Of a stretch of 64,000 nucleotides of DNA, positions 1 through 7,562 are shown piece by piece. This DNA comes from a virus. The stretch lies in IMG/VR virus record IMGVR_UViG_3300042890_000947, positions 1-64,000 of that record; one strand, written 5' to 3'. How positions within the stretch are numbered: the stretch's first letter is position 1; every line of letters starts with the position of its first letter. Both the position numbers and the translations under genes were made by a program. The notes under the pieces were generated by a model. The model had not been told where the DNA came from. It searched no databases and was given only the letters and a program-made list of their open reading frames with translations.

Positions 1-35
1 CCAACAAAGCGGTTATTTTATTATGGAGTTATTGA

Positions 36-248
36 ATGTCTCAGATTCGTAAGGTTGCTAAGGTTCTCCGTCAGAATACCAAGGGTGCTGGCATCACTGT
101 TGCCCAGATTGCCCGTCTGACTGGTGTACCTAAGGCCAGCGTTTCCAAGCGTGTGTATGACCTACGCACTCTTGAAGGCCATCGCATCTATAGCAACTAC
201 CGTACTGTTAACGGTAAGCGCAAGATGTTTTATCGTTTTGCTGCCTAA
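36..248 (+). CDS. small winged-helix/HTH DNA-binding protein
   Basis: A 70-residue basic protein. Residues about 20-45 read as a helix-turn-helix (TVAQIARLTGVPKASVSKRV) followed by a wing-like segment, as in MarR/Rrf2-type winged helices. This suggests a transcriptional regulator or DNA-binding protein; its target is unknown. ATG at 36 follows a GGAG at about 25. A promoter/terminator composite lies directly downstream, so the gene ends its transcription unit. The fold call is from motif shape only. Confidence 0.6.
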   Translation: MSQIRKVAKVLRQNTKGAGITVAQIARLTGVPKASVSKRVYDLRTLEGHRIYSNYRTVNGKRKMFYRFAA

Positions 249-254
249 TTTTTA

Positions 255-305
255 TTGACATGTCCAAAAAGGGATGCTATATATAAGCGTAGCATCCCTT
301 TTTAT
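255..305 (+). promoter_or_regulatory. sigma70-like promoter embedded in a terminator hairpin
   Basis: TTGACA at 255-260 and TATATA at 278-283, with 17 bp between them, make a strong promoter for the gene starting at 320. The same stretch folds as a hairpin, AAAAAGGGATGCTA pairing with TAGCATCCCTTTTT and followed by a T-rich run. This looks like an intrinsic terminator for the upstream gene. The -10 box sits in the loop/inner stem. Confidence 0.65.
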
Positions 306-319
306 TATGGAGTACCCGC

Positions 320-1213
320 ATGGAATTATCAATCAAAGTTGAAGACCTGAGAAAGAACAAGCTGTTCATAGCAACGCCTATGTACGGTGGTGTTAATAAC
401 GGTCTTTACATGAAGGCTTGTCTAGACCTTCAAGCAATTTGTTTTCAATATGGAATTGAAAATAGATTCTCATTTCTGTTTAACGAATCCCTAATTACTC
501 GCGCAAGAAATTATCTCGTAGATGAATTCTTGCGTTCTGGTTATACTCACTTACTCTTTCTCGATTCCGATATTCATTTCGAGCCGCAAGATATTCTTGC
601 GATGATGGCCCTTGATAAGGACGTAATTGGTGCTCCTTATCCAAAGAAGGCAATTAACTGGAAAAATATAGTTGCTGCTCTAGCTAAAAATCCTGTAATC
701 AATCCAGGAGAACTTGAGGGTCTTGTTGGCGATTATGTCTTTAATCCTGTTCCTGGTACAAAGTCATTTAATGTGAGAGAACCTCTTGAAGTTCTTGAAC
801 TTGGAACTGGTTACATGATGGTCAAGAGAGAAGTTTTTGATAAGTTTAGAGAAGCTTATCCTAAGCAGAACTATAAGCCCGATCATATTGGTCAAGCAAA
901 TTTTGATGGCACTCGTTACATTCACGCATACTTTGATACCGTTATGGATAATGGTTATACATATGATGATTTGTATTCTCTTGTCTTGAAAGCTTCAAAT
1001 GGTGAAGATGTAAGTGGAGCCGCTAAGAAGTTTATGGAAGCAGAGAAGACGGCTTCTCATCGCTATCTCTCAGAAGATTATATGTTCTGTCAGTACTGGA
1101 GAAAGATGGGCGGTCAAATTTGGCTGTGCCCATGGATGAAAACTCAGCACGTTGGCACTTATGCCTTTACTGGAAACATGCAAGCAATCGCTAATCATAC
1201 AGGAAATCTATAA
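320..1213 (+). CDS. GT-A type glycosyltransferase
   Basis: A 297-residue protein with the layout of a GT-A glycosyltransferase: an N-terminal beta strand with FIATPMYGG (17-24), LITRARNYLVDEFL (58-71), and a DxD-like LDSDI metal/nucleotide site at 81-85. Similar proteins are common in T4-like phages of bacteria with complex surfaces. They probably transfer a sugar to a glycan or to modified phage material; the acceptor is unknown. It starts right after the promoter at 255-283, and its stop overlaps the dNMP kinase start. Confidence 0.7.
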   Translation: MELSIKVEDLRKNKLFIATPMYGGVNNGLYMKACLDLQAICFQYGIENRFSFLFNESLITRARNYLVDEFLRSGYTHLLFLDSDIHFEPQDILAMMALDKDVIGAPYPKKAINWKNIVAALAKNPVINPGELEGLVGDYVFNPVPGTKSFNVREPLEVLELGTGYMMVKREVFDKFREAYPKQNYKPDHIGQANFDGTRYIHAYFDTVMDNGYTYDDLYSLVLKASNGEDVSGAAKKFMEAEKTASHRYLSEDYMFCQYWRKMGGQIWLCPWMKTQHVGTYAFTGNMQAIANHTGNL

Positions 1214-1863
1214 TGATCATTGGTGTAATTGGTTTTATCGGTAGCGGTAAAGGAACTGCGGCTGATATTCTAGTTGAGAAACACGGCTTCGTAAAGCTTT
1301 CATTTGCGGATGCTGTTAAGGACGCAACTGCTGCCATCTTCGGATGGCAGCGGTCTCTCCTCGAAGGTGATACGGATGAAAGCCGTAGTTTCCGCGAGAC
1401 TAAGGACGAATGGTGGTCGACAAAGTTTGGCTATGATTTCTCTCCTCGCCTTGCTCTACAGCTAATGGGTACCGAAGCCGGTCGTGATGTATTTCATAAG
1501 GATGTTTGGGTATATGCGCTTGAGCGTAAGATGGAAATGTACAAGAATGTAGTTATCGCAGATGTTCGATTCCCAAATGAGATTGAATGGATGCGGTCAA
1601 AGGGCGGCTTCGCTGTTCGTGTTTGTCGTAATGCTGATCCTGTTTGGTATGATGAAGCAGTGAAAGCAAACGCAAATGATTCTATTGCTCAAGATAGAAT
1701 GGTAGATCATTACAAAGTCCACTATTCCGAATGGGCATGGGCAGGTCAGATTATGGATTATCAGCTTGATAATAATGGAAGCATTTCCATGCTTGAAGCT
1801 GATATTGGTCACATGCTAAAAGTCTTTACAGGCCCACAAAAGCCTGCTATACTAGCAGCCTAA
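1213..1863 (+). CDS. 1: deoxynucleoside monophosphate kinase
   Basis: Phosphorylates dNMPs to dNDPs in the cytoplasm to feed phage DNA synthesis. A P-loop GFIGSGKGT is at residues 7-15, and the sequence LALQLMGTEAGRD plus DVRFPNEIEW match the T4 gene 1 kinase family. Length (216 residues) is close to the T4 enzyme (about 240). ATG 1213 overlaps the preceding TAA. It stands just upstream of the sliding clamp gene, consistent with a nucleotide-supply/replication operon. A very stable C(UUCG)G hairpin lies inside the gene at 1330-1351. Confidence 0.88.
   Translation: MIIGVIGFIGSGKGTAADILVEKHGFVKLSFADAVKDATAAIFGWQRSLLEGDTDESRSFRETKDEWWSTKFGYDFSPRLALQLMGTEAGRDVFHKDVWVYALERKMEMYKNVVIADVRFPNEIEWMRSKGGFAVRVCRNADPVWYDEAVKANANDSIAQDRMVDHYKVHYSEWAWAGQIMDYQLDNNGSISMLEADIGHMLKVFTGPQKPAILAA
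1330..1351 (+). other. intragenic UUCG-tetraloop hairpin
   Basis: GCTGCCATC (1330-1338), loop TTCG, GATGGCAGC (1343-1351): a perfect 9-bp stem closed by C(UUCG)G, inside the dNMP kinase coding sequence. It has no T-run, so a simple terminator is unlikely. It could be an mRNA stability or processing element. Confidence 0.5.
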
Positions 1864-1888
1864 ACTAAAAAACACTGGAGATTATATT

Positions 1889-2554
1889 ATGAAGATTAGT
1901 GAAAACACCCTAAGTGTATTGAAGAACTTTTCTGCGATCAATTCCGGACTTGTCTTGCAGAAGGGAAATGTTCAGAAGACTATTTCCCCTGAGAAGTCCA
2001 TTCTTGTTGAAGTCGAACTTGAAGACGCGATTCCATCTCAGTTCGGCATCTATGATCTAAATCAGTTCCTGGGTAATGTTTCTACTCTTGGAAATCCTGA
2101 TCTAAGCTTTAGCGAAAACTCTGTAATGATGAATGATGGCGATATCGCTTTCAATTATTATTCTTGTTCGCCTAACCTTATCGTATCTCCTCCCGACAAG
2201 GAGTTGAAGCTTAAGCAGGTCGATGTTAGCTTCACTCTCACGAATGCCATTCTGACCAAGCTTCTTCGTTTGGCAGCTATGAACAATCTCACTCATCTTT
2301 CCGTTGTTGGTAAGAATGGTGAAATTCGTTTACAGACCCATGAGAAGGCAAACGACACTTCCAATTCAGCTTCGTTCAAGTTGAATGATTACAAGGGTGC
2401 TGACTTCATCGCATCGTTTAAGGTTGATAACATCAAGCTCGTTCCTGGTGACTATGATGTAGAGATGCAGCTTGGAGCATTTGCCAAGTTTACTTCTACA
2501 AGTGGCGTATTCAAGGACAAGATCAAGTATTTCATCGCATTGGAGACAAAGTAA
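1889..2554 (+). CDS. 45: DNA polymerase sliding clamp
   Basis: 221 residues, close to the T4 gp45 length of 228. The start MKISENTLSVLKNFSAINSG, the FGIYDLNQFLG segment and the two-domain beta pattern match gp45 clamps. The trimeric ring tethers gp43 to DNA and, in T4, activates late transcription at TATAAATA promoters. It is loaded by gp44/gp62, encoded just downstream. ATG 1889 has a CTGGAG ribosome site 10 nt upstream. This assignment is secure by motif and by gene order. Confidence 0.92.
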   Translation: MKISENTLSVLKNFSAINSGLVLQKGNVQKTISPEKSILVEVELEDAIPSQFGIYDLNQFLGNVSTLGNPDLSFSENSVMMNDGDIAFNYYSCSPNLIVSPPDKELKLKQVDVSFTLTNAILTKLLRLAAMNNLTHLSVVGKNGEIRLQTHEKANDTSNSASFKLNDYKGADFIASFKVDNIKLVPGDYDVEMQLGAFAKFTSTSGVFKDKIKYFIALETK

Positions 2555-2555
2555 T

Positions 2556-2840
2556 ATGGCTGGTATCGGACACAATAAGCCTTTCGTGAGTATCAATTCT
2601 CTTACCGAAACTCAGAAGACAGACTTGAAGAATGCTATTCGTGAAATGAACGATAGCATGACGCGCGTGGCTTCCGAGCGAGACTTCCAGAAGAGCGCGT
2701 TGGATGGCGCAGTTGATAAGACTGGTGTGGATAAGAAGATCATTCGCCGCATGGCAAAGGTCTACTACAAGTCCAACTATGCCGAAGAGCAGGAAGAGAA
2801 CCGTCAGTTCGAAGAATTCTATGACGCCGTGATGAAGTGA
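2556..2840 (+). CDS. dsbA: DsbA-like double-stranded DNA-binding protein
   Basis: 94 residues starting at ATG 2556 (MAGIGHNKP). An in-frame start further upstream would overlap the clamp gene. The C-terminal half (TGVDKKIIRRMAKVYYK then EEFYDAVMK) resembles my recollection of T4 DsbA, an 89-residue dsDNA-binding protein that acts near late promoters. The GIGHNKP-type N-terminus is common in small alphaproteobacterial DNA-binding proteins. The position beside the sliding clamp fits a replication/late-transcription accessory role. A GapR/DUF2312-like protein is the alternative. Confidence 0.6.
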   Translation: MAGIGHNKPFVSINSLTETQKTDLKNAIREMNDSMTRVASERDFQKSALDGAVDKTGVDKKIIRRMAKVYYKSNYAEEQEENRQFEEFYDAVMK

Positions 2841-3043
2841 TGGATGATAGAAACAAATATGTTATTGAGGATTCACGGATAACATCTATAGATTTTCCGC
2901 CTAAATCTTCAGACTGGCAATGTCATTTGTTTGGTTCCAAAAGAGGTCTTGTCTACACTCCTTTTGAAGGACAAGAACCTAATTGGTTCCATCGTAAGAT
3001 GCAAGAGTTGATCTTAGGTTTTAAATGGAAAAAGGTAAAGTAA
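2840..3043 (+). CDS. small hypothetical protein
   Basis: 67 residues from ATG 2840, which overlaps the preceding TGA by one base. I do not recognise it. The C-terminus is basic and aromatic (FKWKKVK). It is translationally coupled between the DsbA-like gene and the GIY-YIG gene. AT content is higher than in the clamp gene, as in the next ORF, so both may have arrived together. Confidence 0.6.
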   Translation: MDDRNKYVIEDSRITSIDFPPKSSDWQCHLFGSKRGLVYTPFEGQEPNWFHRKMQELILGFKWKKVK

Positions 3044-3547
3044 ATGGCAATCGATTTGTATGGTGATGTTTATGTTGACAATTGGGACTATGCCAGAAAG
3101 ATAGTCACTCTTGGTTACAGTAAACCTTTTTATCGCATAAATTCATTTATTACACCAAACAGGGAATGCTCAATCTCATTCCATGAAGAAGAATTTAATT
3201 TTATACAGCCAAAATATAGTGAGATAGATTGTCCAGGACTATACGCGATATATGAAAAGACGATCAACGATATGTCTTGTCTATACACTGGAGGAAGTAA
3301 TCATTCTATGAGACAACGAGTATATAGATTTGTGAAGGAACTTCATGGAGTTTCTAGACATGATGAAGATCATCCTGGAGCAAGAAAGGCTCGGCGTGCT
3401 GGTGTAAATCCTAATAATCTTTTGGTAAAGTTTTTTCCAAAAAGTGAATTTCCAAAAGTGGAAAATCTTGTTGTTGAGTATGAAACACTTGATGAAACAG
3501 TAGCAATAATGTTAAAGTCTAGGTTTAATACCAGAAAGAAAGCTTAA
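3044..3547 (+). CDS. GIY-YIG family endonuclease
   Basis: 167 residues. GLYAIY at about 65-70 followed by LYTGGS at about 80-85 form the GIY-YIG signature. The downstream RQRVYRFV supplies the conserved arginine. Such single-domain nucleases in T4-like genomes are often free-standing homing endonucleases (Seg-type), or repair-type nicking enzymes. It splits the usual clamp/clamp-loader gene order and is AT-rich relative to genes 45 and 44, which favours a mobile origin. No intron boundaries are visible. Confidence 0.7.
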   Translation: MAIDLYGDVYVDNWDYARKIVTLGYSKPFYRINSFITPNRECSISFHEEEFNFIQPKYSEIDCPGLYAIYEKTINDMSCLYTGGSNHSMRQRVYRFVKELHGVSRHDEDHPGARKARRAGVNPNNLLVKFFPKSEFPKVENLVVEYETLDETVAIMLKSRFNTRKKA

Positions 3548-3549
3548 TA

Positions 3550-3795
3550 ATGACCAAAGATGTAATAGCACGAATGGACGAACTCATGAAGCCTATTGAC
3601 AGGCAGATCATGATGTGCGATAATGTTGAAGACTTGCTAATGTTGGCTTCCAACATGATGGTTACCGCCAAGATGATCTATGTTCAGCAGCTTGGCGGTG
3701 AAGGTGCAAAACTCCTAATTCAAAAGATGGTGAATGAAATTGACGAACGAATCCTTCCTGTGGGTCGAGAAGTACCGCCCGAAGACTATTGCTGA
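3550..3795 (+). CDS. hypothetical protein overlapping gene 44
   Basis: 81 residues, mostly helical by composition, rich in Met and acidic residues. ATG 3550 follows the previous TAA by two bases. Its last 62 nt overlap the start of clamp-loader gene 44 in another frame, which is long for this genome. I do not recognise a family. The overlap suggests translational coupling to gene 44. Confidence 0.55.
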   Translation: MTKDVIARMDELMKPIDRQIMMCDNVEDLLMLASNMMVTAKMIYVQQLGGEGAKLLIQKMVNEIDERILPVGREVPPEDYC

Positions 3796-4681
3796 TTGTA
3801 TTCTTCCTGATCGCCTGAAAAAGCCATTTCAGGAATATGTAGAGAAGCAAGAAATTCCAAATCTCATGTTGACTGGTTCTGCGGGTGTTGGTAAGACAAC
3901 CGTAGCGAAAGCTATGTGTGATGAGATTGGTATCAATCATCTGTATATCAATGCCTCTGAAAATCGTGGTATTGATATGCTGCGAACTACCATTCGCGGT
4001 TATGCTTCCACTGTGTCTCTGACTGGTGGTAAAAAGGTAATTATCCTAGACGAAGCTGACTATATGACTCCAGATGCACAGGCAGCGATGCGTGGTGCTA
4101 TCGAAGAGTTTTCTGCTAACTGTACATTCATCTTCACTTGTAACTTCAAGTCCAAGCTGATTGATGCTCTTCATTCTCGTTGTTCTGTCATTGACTTTGC
4201 TTTGAAGAATGATGAGAAGTCGAAGATGGCCATGCAGTTGATGAAGCGTATGGAAAACGTACTAACACTGGAAGGTATCACTTATGATAAGGCGGTTCTT
4301 GCGAAGATTATCGAAAAGTACTTCCCTGACTATCGCCGTACTCTTAATGAGCTACAGCGGTATAGTTCTTCTGGCTCTTTGGATGCAGGCATCGTTGCAC
4401 AACTCTCAGATGTTCGTAAAATTTCCGAGCTGGTTAAGTTTCTAAAGGACAAGAACTTTGGTGATATGCGAAAGTGGTGTGTAGCCAATTCTGATATTGA
4501 GCCAGCACGTATCTATCGCAAGGTCTATGATAGTCTGTATGAGTATTTCAAGCCTGAGAGTATTCCACAAGCAGTTGTGATTATCTCAAAGTATCAATAT
4601 CAGGCCGCGTTTGTTGCTGATCAAGAAATCAATCTAGTCGCTTGTTTGACCGAACTAATGGTGGACTGTGAATATGTCTAA
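3734..4681 (+). CDS. 44: clamp loader large subunit (AAA+ ATPase)
   Basis: 315 residues (T4 gp44 is 319). Walker A GSAGVGKTT at 48-56, Walker B IILDEAD at 103-109, and the SRC arginine-finger motif at 148-150 are all present. With gp62 it forms the ATP-driven loader that opens the gp45 ring at primer-template junctions. The start gives MKLTNESFLWVEKYRPK, matching the family N-terminus. The gene for its partner, gp62, does not follow directly but lies two genes downstream. Confidence 0.92.
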   Translation: MKLTNESFLWVEKYRPKTIADCILPDRLKKPFQEYVEKQEIPNLMLTGSAGVGKTTVAKAMCDEIGINHLYINASENRGIDMLRTTIRGYASTVSLTGGKKVIILDEADYMTPDAQAAMRGAIEEFSANCTFIFTCNFKSKLIDALHSRCSVIDFALKNDEKSKMAMQLMKRMENVLTLEGITYDKAVLAKIIEKYFPDYRRTLNELQRYSSSGSLDAGIVAQLSDVRKISELVKFLKDKNFGDMRKWCVANSDIEPARIYRKVYDSLYEYFKPESIPQAVVIISKYQYQAAFVADQEINLVACLTELMVDCEYV

Positions 4682-5570
4682 TTACAAACTGATATGCTCT
4701 AACAATATCGCAGCAATGAAATCAATGGAAGCAAATTCCATTGATGCTTGTATTACTGATCCTCCTTATGGTATGGAAATTGCTGGTGTTGGTTGGGATC
4801 ATAATGTTCCTCCTGTTGATACTTGGAAAGAAATGAATAGGGTATTGAAGCCCGGCGCTTTTGTCTTGTCATTTTGTGCGCCTGAATTTTATCACCGCAT
4901 GGCAGTTAATGTTGAAGATGCTGGCTTCCGTCCTCTTGACATGATTGTTTGGATGATCACGACTAAGATGGCAAAAGCTAATCGTCTTAAGCCTGCTCAT
5001 GAACCAATCTTTGTAGCTCAGAAACCTATTGAGGGTTCTATTGAGAAGAACTTTGAGAAGTGGGGTTGCGGCAAGATTAATATTGATCGTGCGCGTATTC
5101 CTTGGGATGGTAAACCGCCAACTGGATGGATTAAGGGTGGATCAAAGCGTCGAGCATTTGGCAGTGATGTAGCTAAAGCTGCTGATCAAGCTGTGAAGGA
5201 AACAGAAGATGCTAATCCTACTGGACGTTATCCTTCAAATATCATCGGCCATTTTGATGACACTGAACACCAGAAATATTTCTACGCACCTAGAGTAACG
5301 AGAAAGGAACGCGGAGAATATAACGATCACCCGACTCCTAAGCCGATCTCTTTGATGCGATATCTTTGTCGTGTGTATGCGCCTGCTAATGGTCTTGTTA
5401 TTGATCCATTTATGGGATCAGGGTCTACTGGCATCGCAGCAATACAGGAAGGACAGAAGTTTGTTGGTATTGATCTAGACAAACACTATGTTGATATCTC
5501 AGAACGCCGTATTCAGGATCATTGTTTTAATAAGGAAAATACTCTAGAAAAGCTATTCGAGTATGAATGA
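4674..5570 (+). CDS. site-specific DNA methyltransferase (DPPY type)
   Basis: 298 residues from ATG 4674, overlapping the end of gene 44. The catalytic DPPYGM is at 29-34 and the SAM-binding FMGSGSTG is near 246-253. Motif IV precedes motif I, as in beta-class N6-adenine/N4-cytosine methyltransferases. The target site cannot be read from the sequence. It may protect phage DNA from host restriction, or pair with the nuclease-like protein encoded immediately downstream. It is an insertion between the two clamp-loader subunit genes. Confidence 0.85.
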   Translation: MSNYKLICSNNIAAMKSMEANSIDACITDPPYGMEIAGVGWDHNVPPVDTWKEMNRVLKPGAFVLSFCAPEFYHRMAVNVEDAGFRPLDMIVWMITTKMAKANRLKPAHEPIFVAQKPIEGSIEKNFEKWGCGKINIDRARIPWDGKPPTGWIKGGSKRRAFGSDVAKAADQAVKETEDANPTGRYPSNIIGHFDDTEHQKYFYAPRVTRKERGEYNDHPTPKPISLMRYLCRVYAPANGLVIDPFMGSGSTGIAAIQEGQKFVGIDLDKHYVDISERRIQDHCFNKENTLEKLFEYE

Positions 5571-5582
5571 AGTTCGTTGACA

Positions 5583-5590
5583 TATAAATA
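5583..5590 (+). promoter_or_regulatory. T4-type late promoter box
   Basis: A perfect TATAAATA, 5 nt before the ATG at 5596. A transcript starting there would have almost no leader. A TTGACA at 5577-5582 lies just upstream but lacks a properly spaced -10. Confidence 0.5.
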
Positions 5591-5595
5591 GAATT

Positions 5596-6774
5596 ATGCT
5601 AACATACGAAGAATATAAACAGATCAAGCTAACTGAATCTTTCCTATCGAAACTCTTTGGTTCGATAGTAGAAAAGTTTAAGTCTTTGTTGGCGTCACTG
5701 AGTTTTGGAAAACAAGTATCCATGAAAATCGATATACCCGATAGCAATTTGAATGAAGATATAGATTTAAAATCACGATTGGGATATCTTTCGGAATTTG
5801 CCTGTGCTTCAACTCTCTCTAGCGTAATCAAAAATAAAGGTCTGCGCTTAACGAGTAGATCAAATCCTAAGAAGCTTAATGATGAATTTCTAGCTAAAAA
5901 GAAAATAGTCCAAAAACTCGGTGCTTCTCAATCTGAAATTGATAGAATGGTAACAGCAGGTTCTATTATAGCAAAACAAATCTTTGAGGATGTTATCGTT
6001 AAAGACGAAGACCTACTTTTACTTACTTTTGATATTAATCTCACAGGAGATTCTGGCAAAGGTGTTACCAAAGCAGATTTAATATTGACTGTCACAAAGG
6101 ATTCAGAAAAAGTGGTTGTTGATAAGATTGTGGCTTCTTTGAAAGCATATAAGTCGGCATCTATCAATCTTTCAAATTCTACTTTCATTAGCTTAATTAA
6201 GACCTTGTTCTATGATGCCGATGCTGACATTTCAGGTAGTACGGAAAAGTTCATTCTCAAATTTGCCAAAGACTATGGTTCTGAAAAAGATTTGCGTCAA
6301 CTTTATGATTATCAGAATATCATTGGAACTGAAATGAAAAAAGGCAAATCAAAAGAAGATGCCCGTAAGAAAGCTAAGAAAACACATGGAGATGTGATCG
6401 AAATAATTGCCAAAATCTTTCAGAAATATTATCCTAAACACAAGAAAGTGATGAATGAAAGAGTTCTGCGTATGTTAGGTTTCGATGGTGAGGATGATTT
6501 CTACGCTGCTATTGGTGAAGCGGGTAAACAGAAGATCATTTCTTCTCGCAAGAGTGAAGAATTACAAAGGATGATTTCACAACTGTCGAAGAATTTCACT
6601 CTCACAGTAAAGAGAAACGGCAAAACAAATAACGCGAATATTCTGTTCATAGCGCCTAATGGCGAAGTTATTACCAAAGCTAACATCACATTTGCTGATA
6701 CTGGTGGACCTTCGGCACAAGGTAAGACTAATGCCTTTGTGGACTTCAAAAAATTCATCCTCAAGAGAGACTAA
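5596..6774 (+). CDS. putative PD-(D/E)XK-like nuclease / unknown phage protein
   Basis: 392 residues, no family recognised with certainty. The N-terminus (MLTYEEYKQIKLTESFL) is typical of many large-phage proteins. A possible nuclease core is E67 (GYLSEFACA), D161 (TKADLIL) and K183 (ASLKAYKS), which fits the spacing logic of PD-(D/E)XK folds. The protein is Lys-rich. It lies directly after the DNA methyltransferase and before gene 62, and has its own late promoter box. It could be the restriction partner of the methyltransferase or an unrelated virion-associated protein. Confidence 0.5.
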   Translation: MLTYEEYKQIKLTESFLSKLFGSIVEKFKSLLASLSFGKQVSMKIDIPDSNLNEDIDLKSRLGYLSEFACASTLSSVIKNKGLRLTSRSNPKKLNDEFLAKKKIVQKLGASQSEIDRMVTAGSIIAKQIFEDVIVKDEDLLLLTFDINLTGDSGKGVTKADLILTVTKDSEKVVVDKIVASLKAYKSASINLSNSTFISLIKTLFYDADADISGSTEKFILKFAKDYGSEKDLRQLYDYQNIIGTEMKKGKSKEDARKKAKKTHGDVIEIIAKIFQKYYPKHKKVMNERVLRMLGFDGEDDFYAAIGEAGKQKIISSRKSEELQRMISQLSKNFTLTVKRNGKTNNANILFIAPNGEVITKANITFADTGGPSAQGKTNAFVDFKKFILKRD

Positions 6775-6775
6775 T

Positions 6776-7195
6776 ATGACTGACCTTTTCAAAGACATTA
6801 TACCTTCCATTCATGTGACTAAGAAGGTAGTTATCACCACTGAAAACGAACGGGACTATGTCCCGTTCGTCGTTAACCGTTCCATATCCTTCCACCTGGA
6901 TATGGTAATGGCAGCAAACCAGATGAATATGAACCCATCGACCGACAATCTCCTACAATATCACTATCTGCTAAATACTGTAAGAGCCTATAAAAGGCCT
7001 TTCCAGAAATGGCAAAAGCGTGATATTGTAGAGAATTTGGAAGCGGTGAAAGAATTTTATAACTATTCCAACGAGAAGGCTAAGGAAGCCTTGTCCTTAT
7101 TGTCTGACACGCAGATACAAGAGATTAAGAAGTATTTAAATAAAGGTGGTTTGAATGTTAGACATAAACGAACTAGTGGAGGTAACGCTACCTAA
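6776..7195 (+). CDS. 62: clamp loader small subunit
   Basis: 139 residues from ATG 6776; an upstream in-frame start would lie inside the preceding gene. The segments VNRSISFHLDMV, LLQYHYLLNTVRAYKRPF and SDTQIQEIKKYLNKGG are strongly reminiscent of gp62 from T4-like phages (T4 gp62 is 187 residues). It forms a 4:1 complex with gp44. Its 3' end overlaps regA by 41 nt. A perfect 10-bp hairpin at 6847-6869 lies within its early codons. Confidence 0.85.
   Translation: MTDLFKDIIPSIHVTKKVVITTENERDYVPFVVNRSISFHLDMVMAANQMNMNPSTDNLLQYHYLLNTVRAYKRPFQKWQKRDIVENLEAVKEFYNYSNEKAKEALSLLSDTQIQEIKKYLNKGGLNVRHKRTSGGNAT
6847..6869 (+). other. strong hairpin in the early part of gene 62
   Basis: CGAACGGGAC (6847-6856), loop TAT, GTCCCGTTCG (6860-6869): a perfect 10-bp inverted repeat about 70 nt after the gene 62 start codon. 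It may be an mRNA processing or pausing signal; no T-run follows. Confidence 0.45.
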
Positions 7196-7559
7196 CCCAG
7201 ATAATTTTTTAAAGGTTCGTGAGACGCTTTCGCGTATTGGAGTAGCCTCAAAGAAAGATAAAACGCTGTATCAGTCCTGTCACATACTACACAAGCAGGG
7301 TAGATATTACATCGTTCATTTTAAGCAATTATTTCTATTAGACGGGAAGCAGTCAGACTTCGTAGAAGATGACCGCGCCCGTCTTAATACTATTGCCAAC
7401 CTACTGTCCGAGTGGGAACTGGTAAGTTTGGTAGATGAAAACAAAAGTGCAGTGCCTGTAGCCCCACTATCTCAAATCAAAATTATTTCTCATAAAGAAA
7501 AGATTGATTGGAATCTTGTGGCTAAATATAACATAGGTAAAAAGCGCAAGGAAGAATAG
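7155..7559 (+). CDS. regA: RegA translational repressor
   Basis: 134 residues (T4 RegA is 122). The segments LKVRETLSRIGVA, KDKTLYQSCHILHKQGRYY and IVHFKQLFLLDG match RegA closely. RegA binds the start regions of early mRNAs (clamp and loader genes included) and represses their translation. The extra C-terminal residues are basic (KKRKEE). It overlaps gene 62 by 41 nt, and the order 45-44-62-regA is conserved. Polymerase gene 43, which follows regA in T4, is far away at 41.4 kb. Confidence 0.9.
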   Translation: MLDINELVEVTLPNPDNFLKVRETLSRIGVASKKDKTLYQSCHILHKQGRYYIVHFKQLFLLDGKQSDFVEDDRARLNTIANLLSEWELVSLVDENKSAVPVAPLSQIKIISHKEKIDWNLVAKYNIGKKRKEE

Positions 7560-7562
7560 ACT

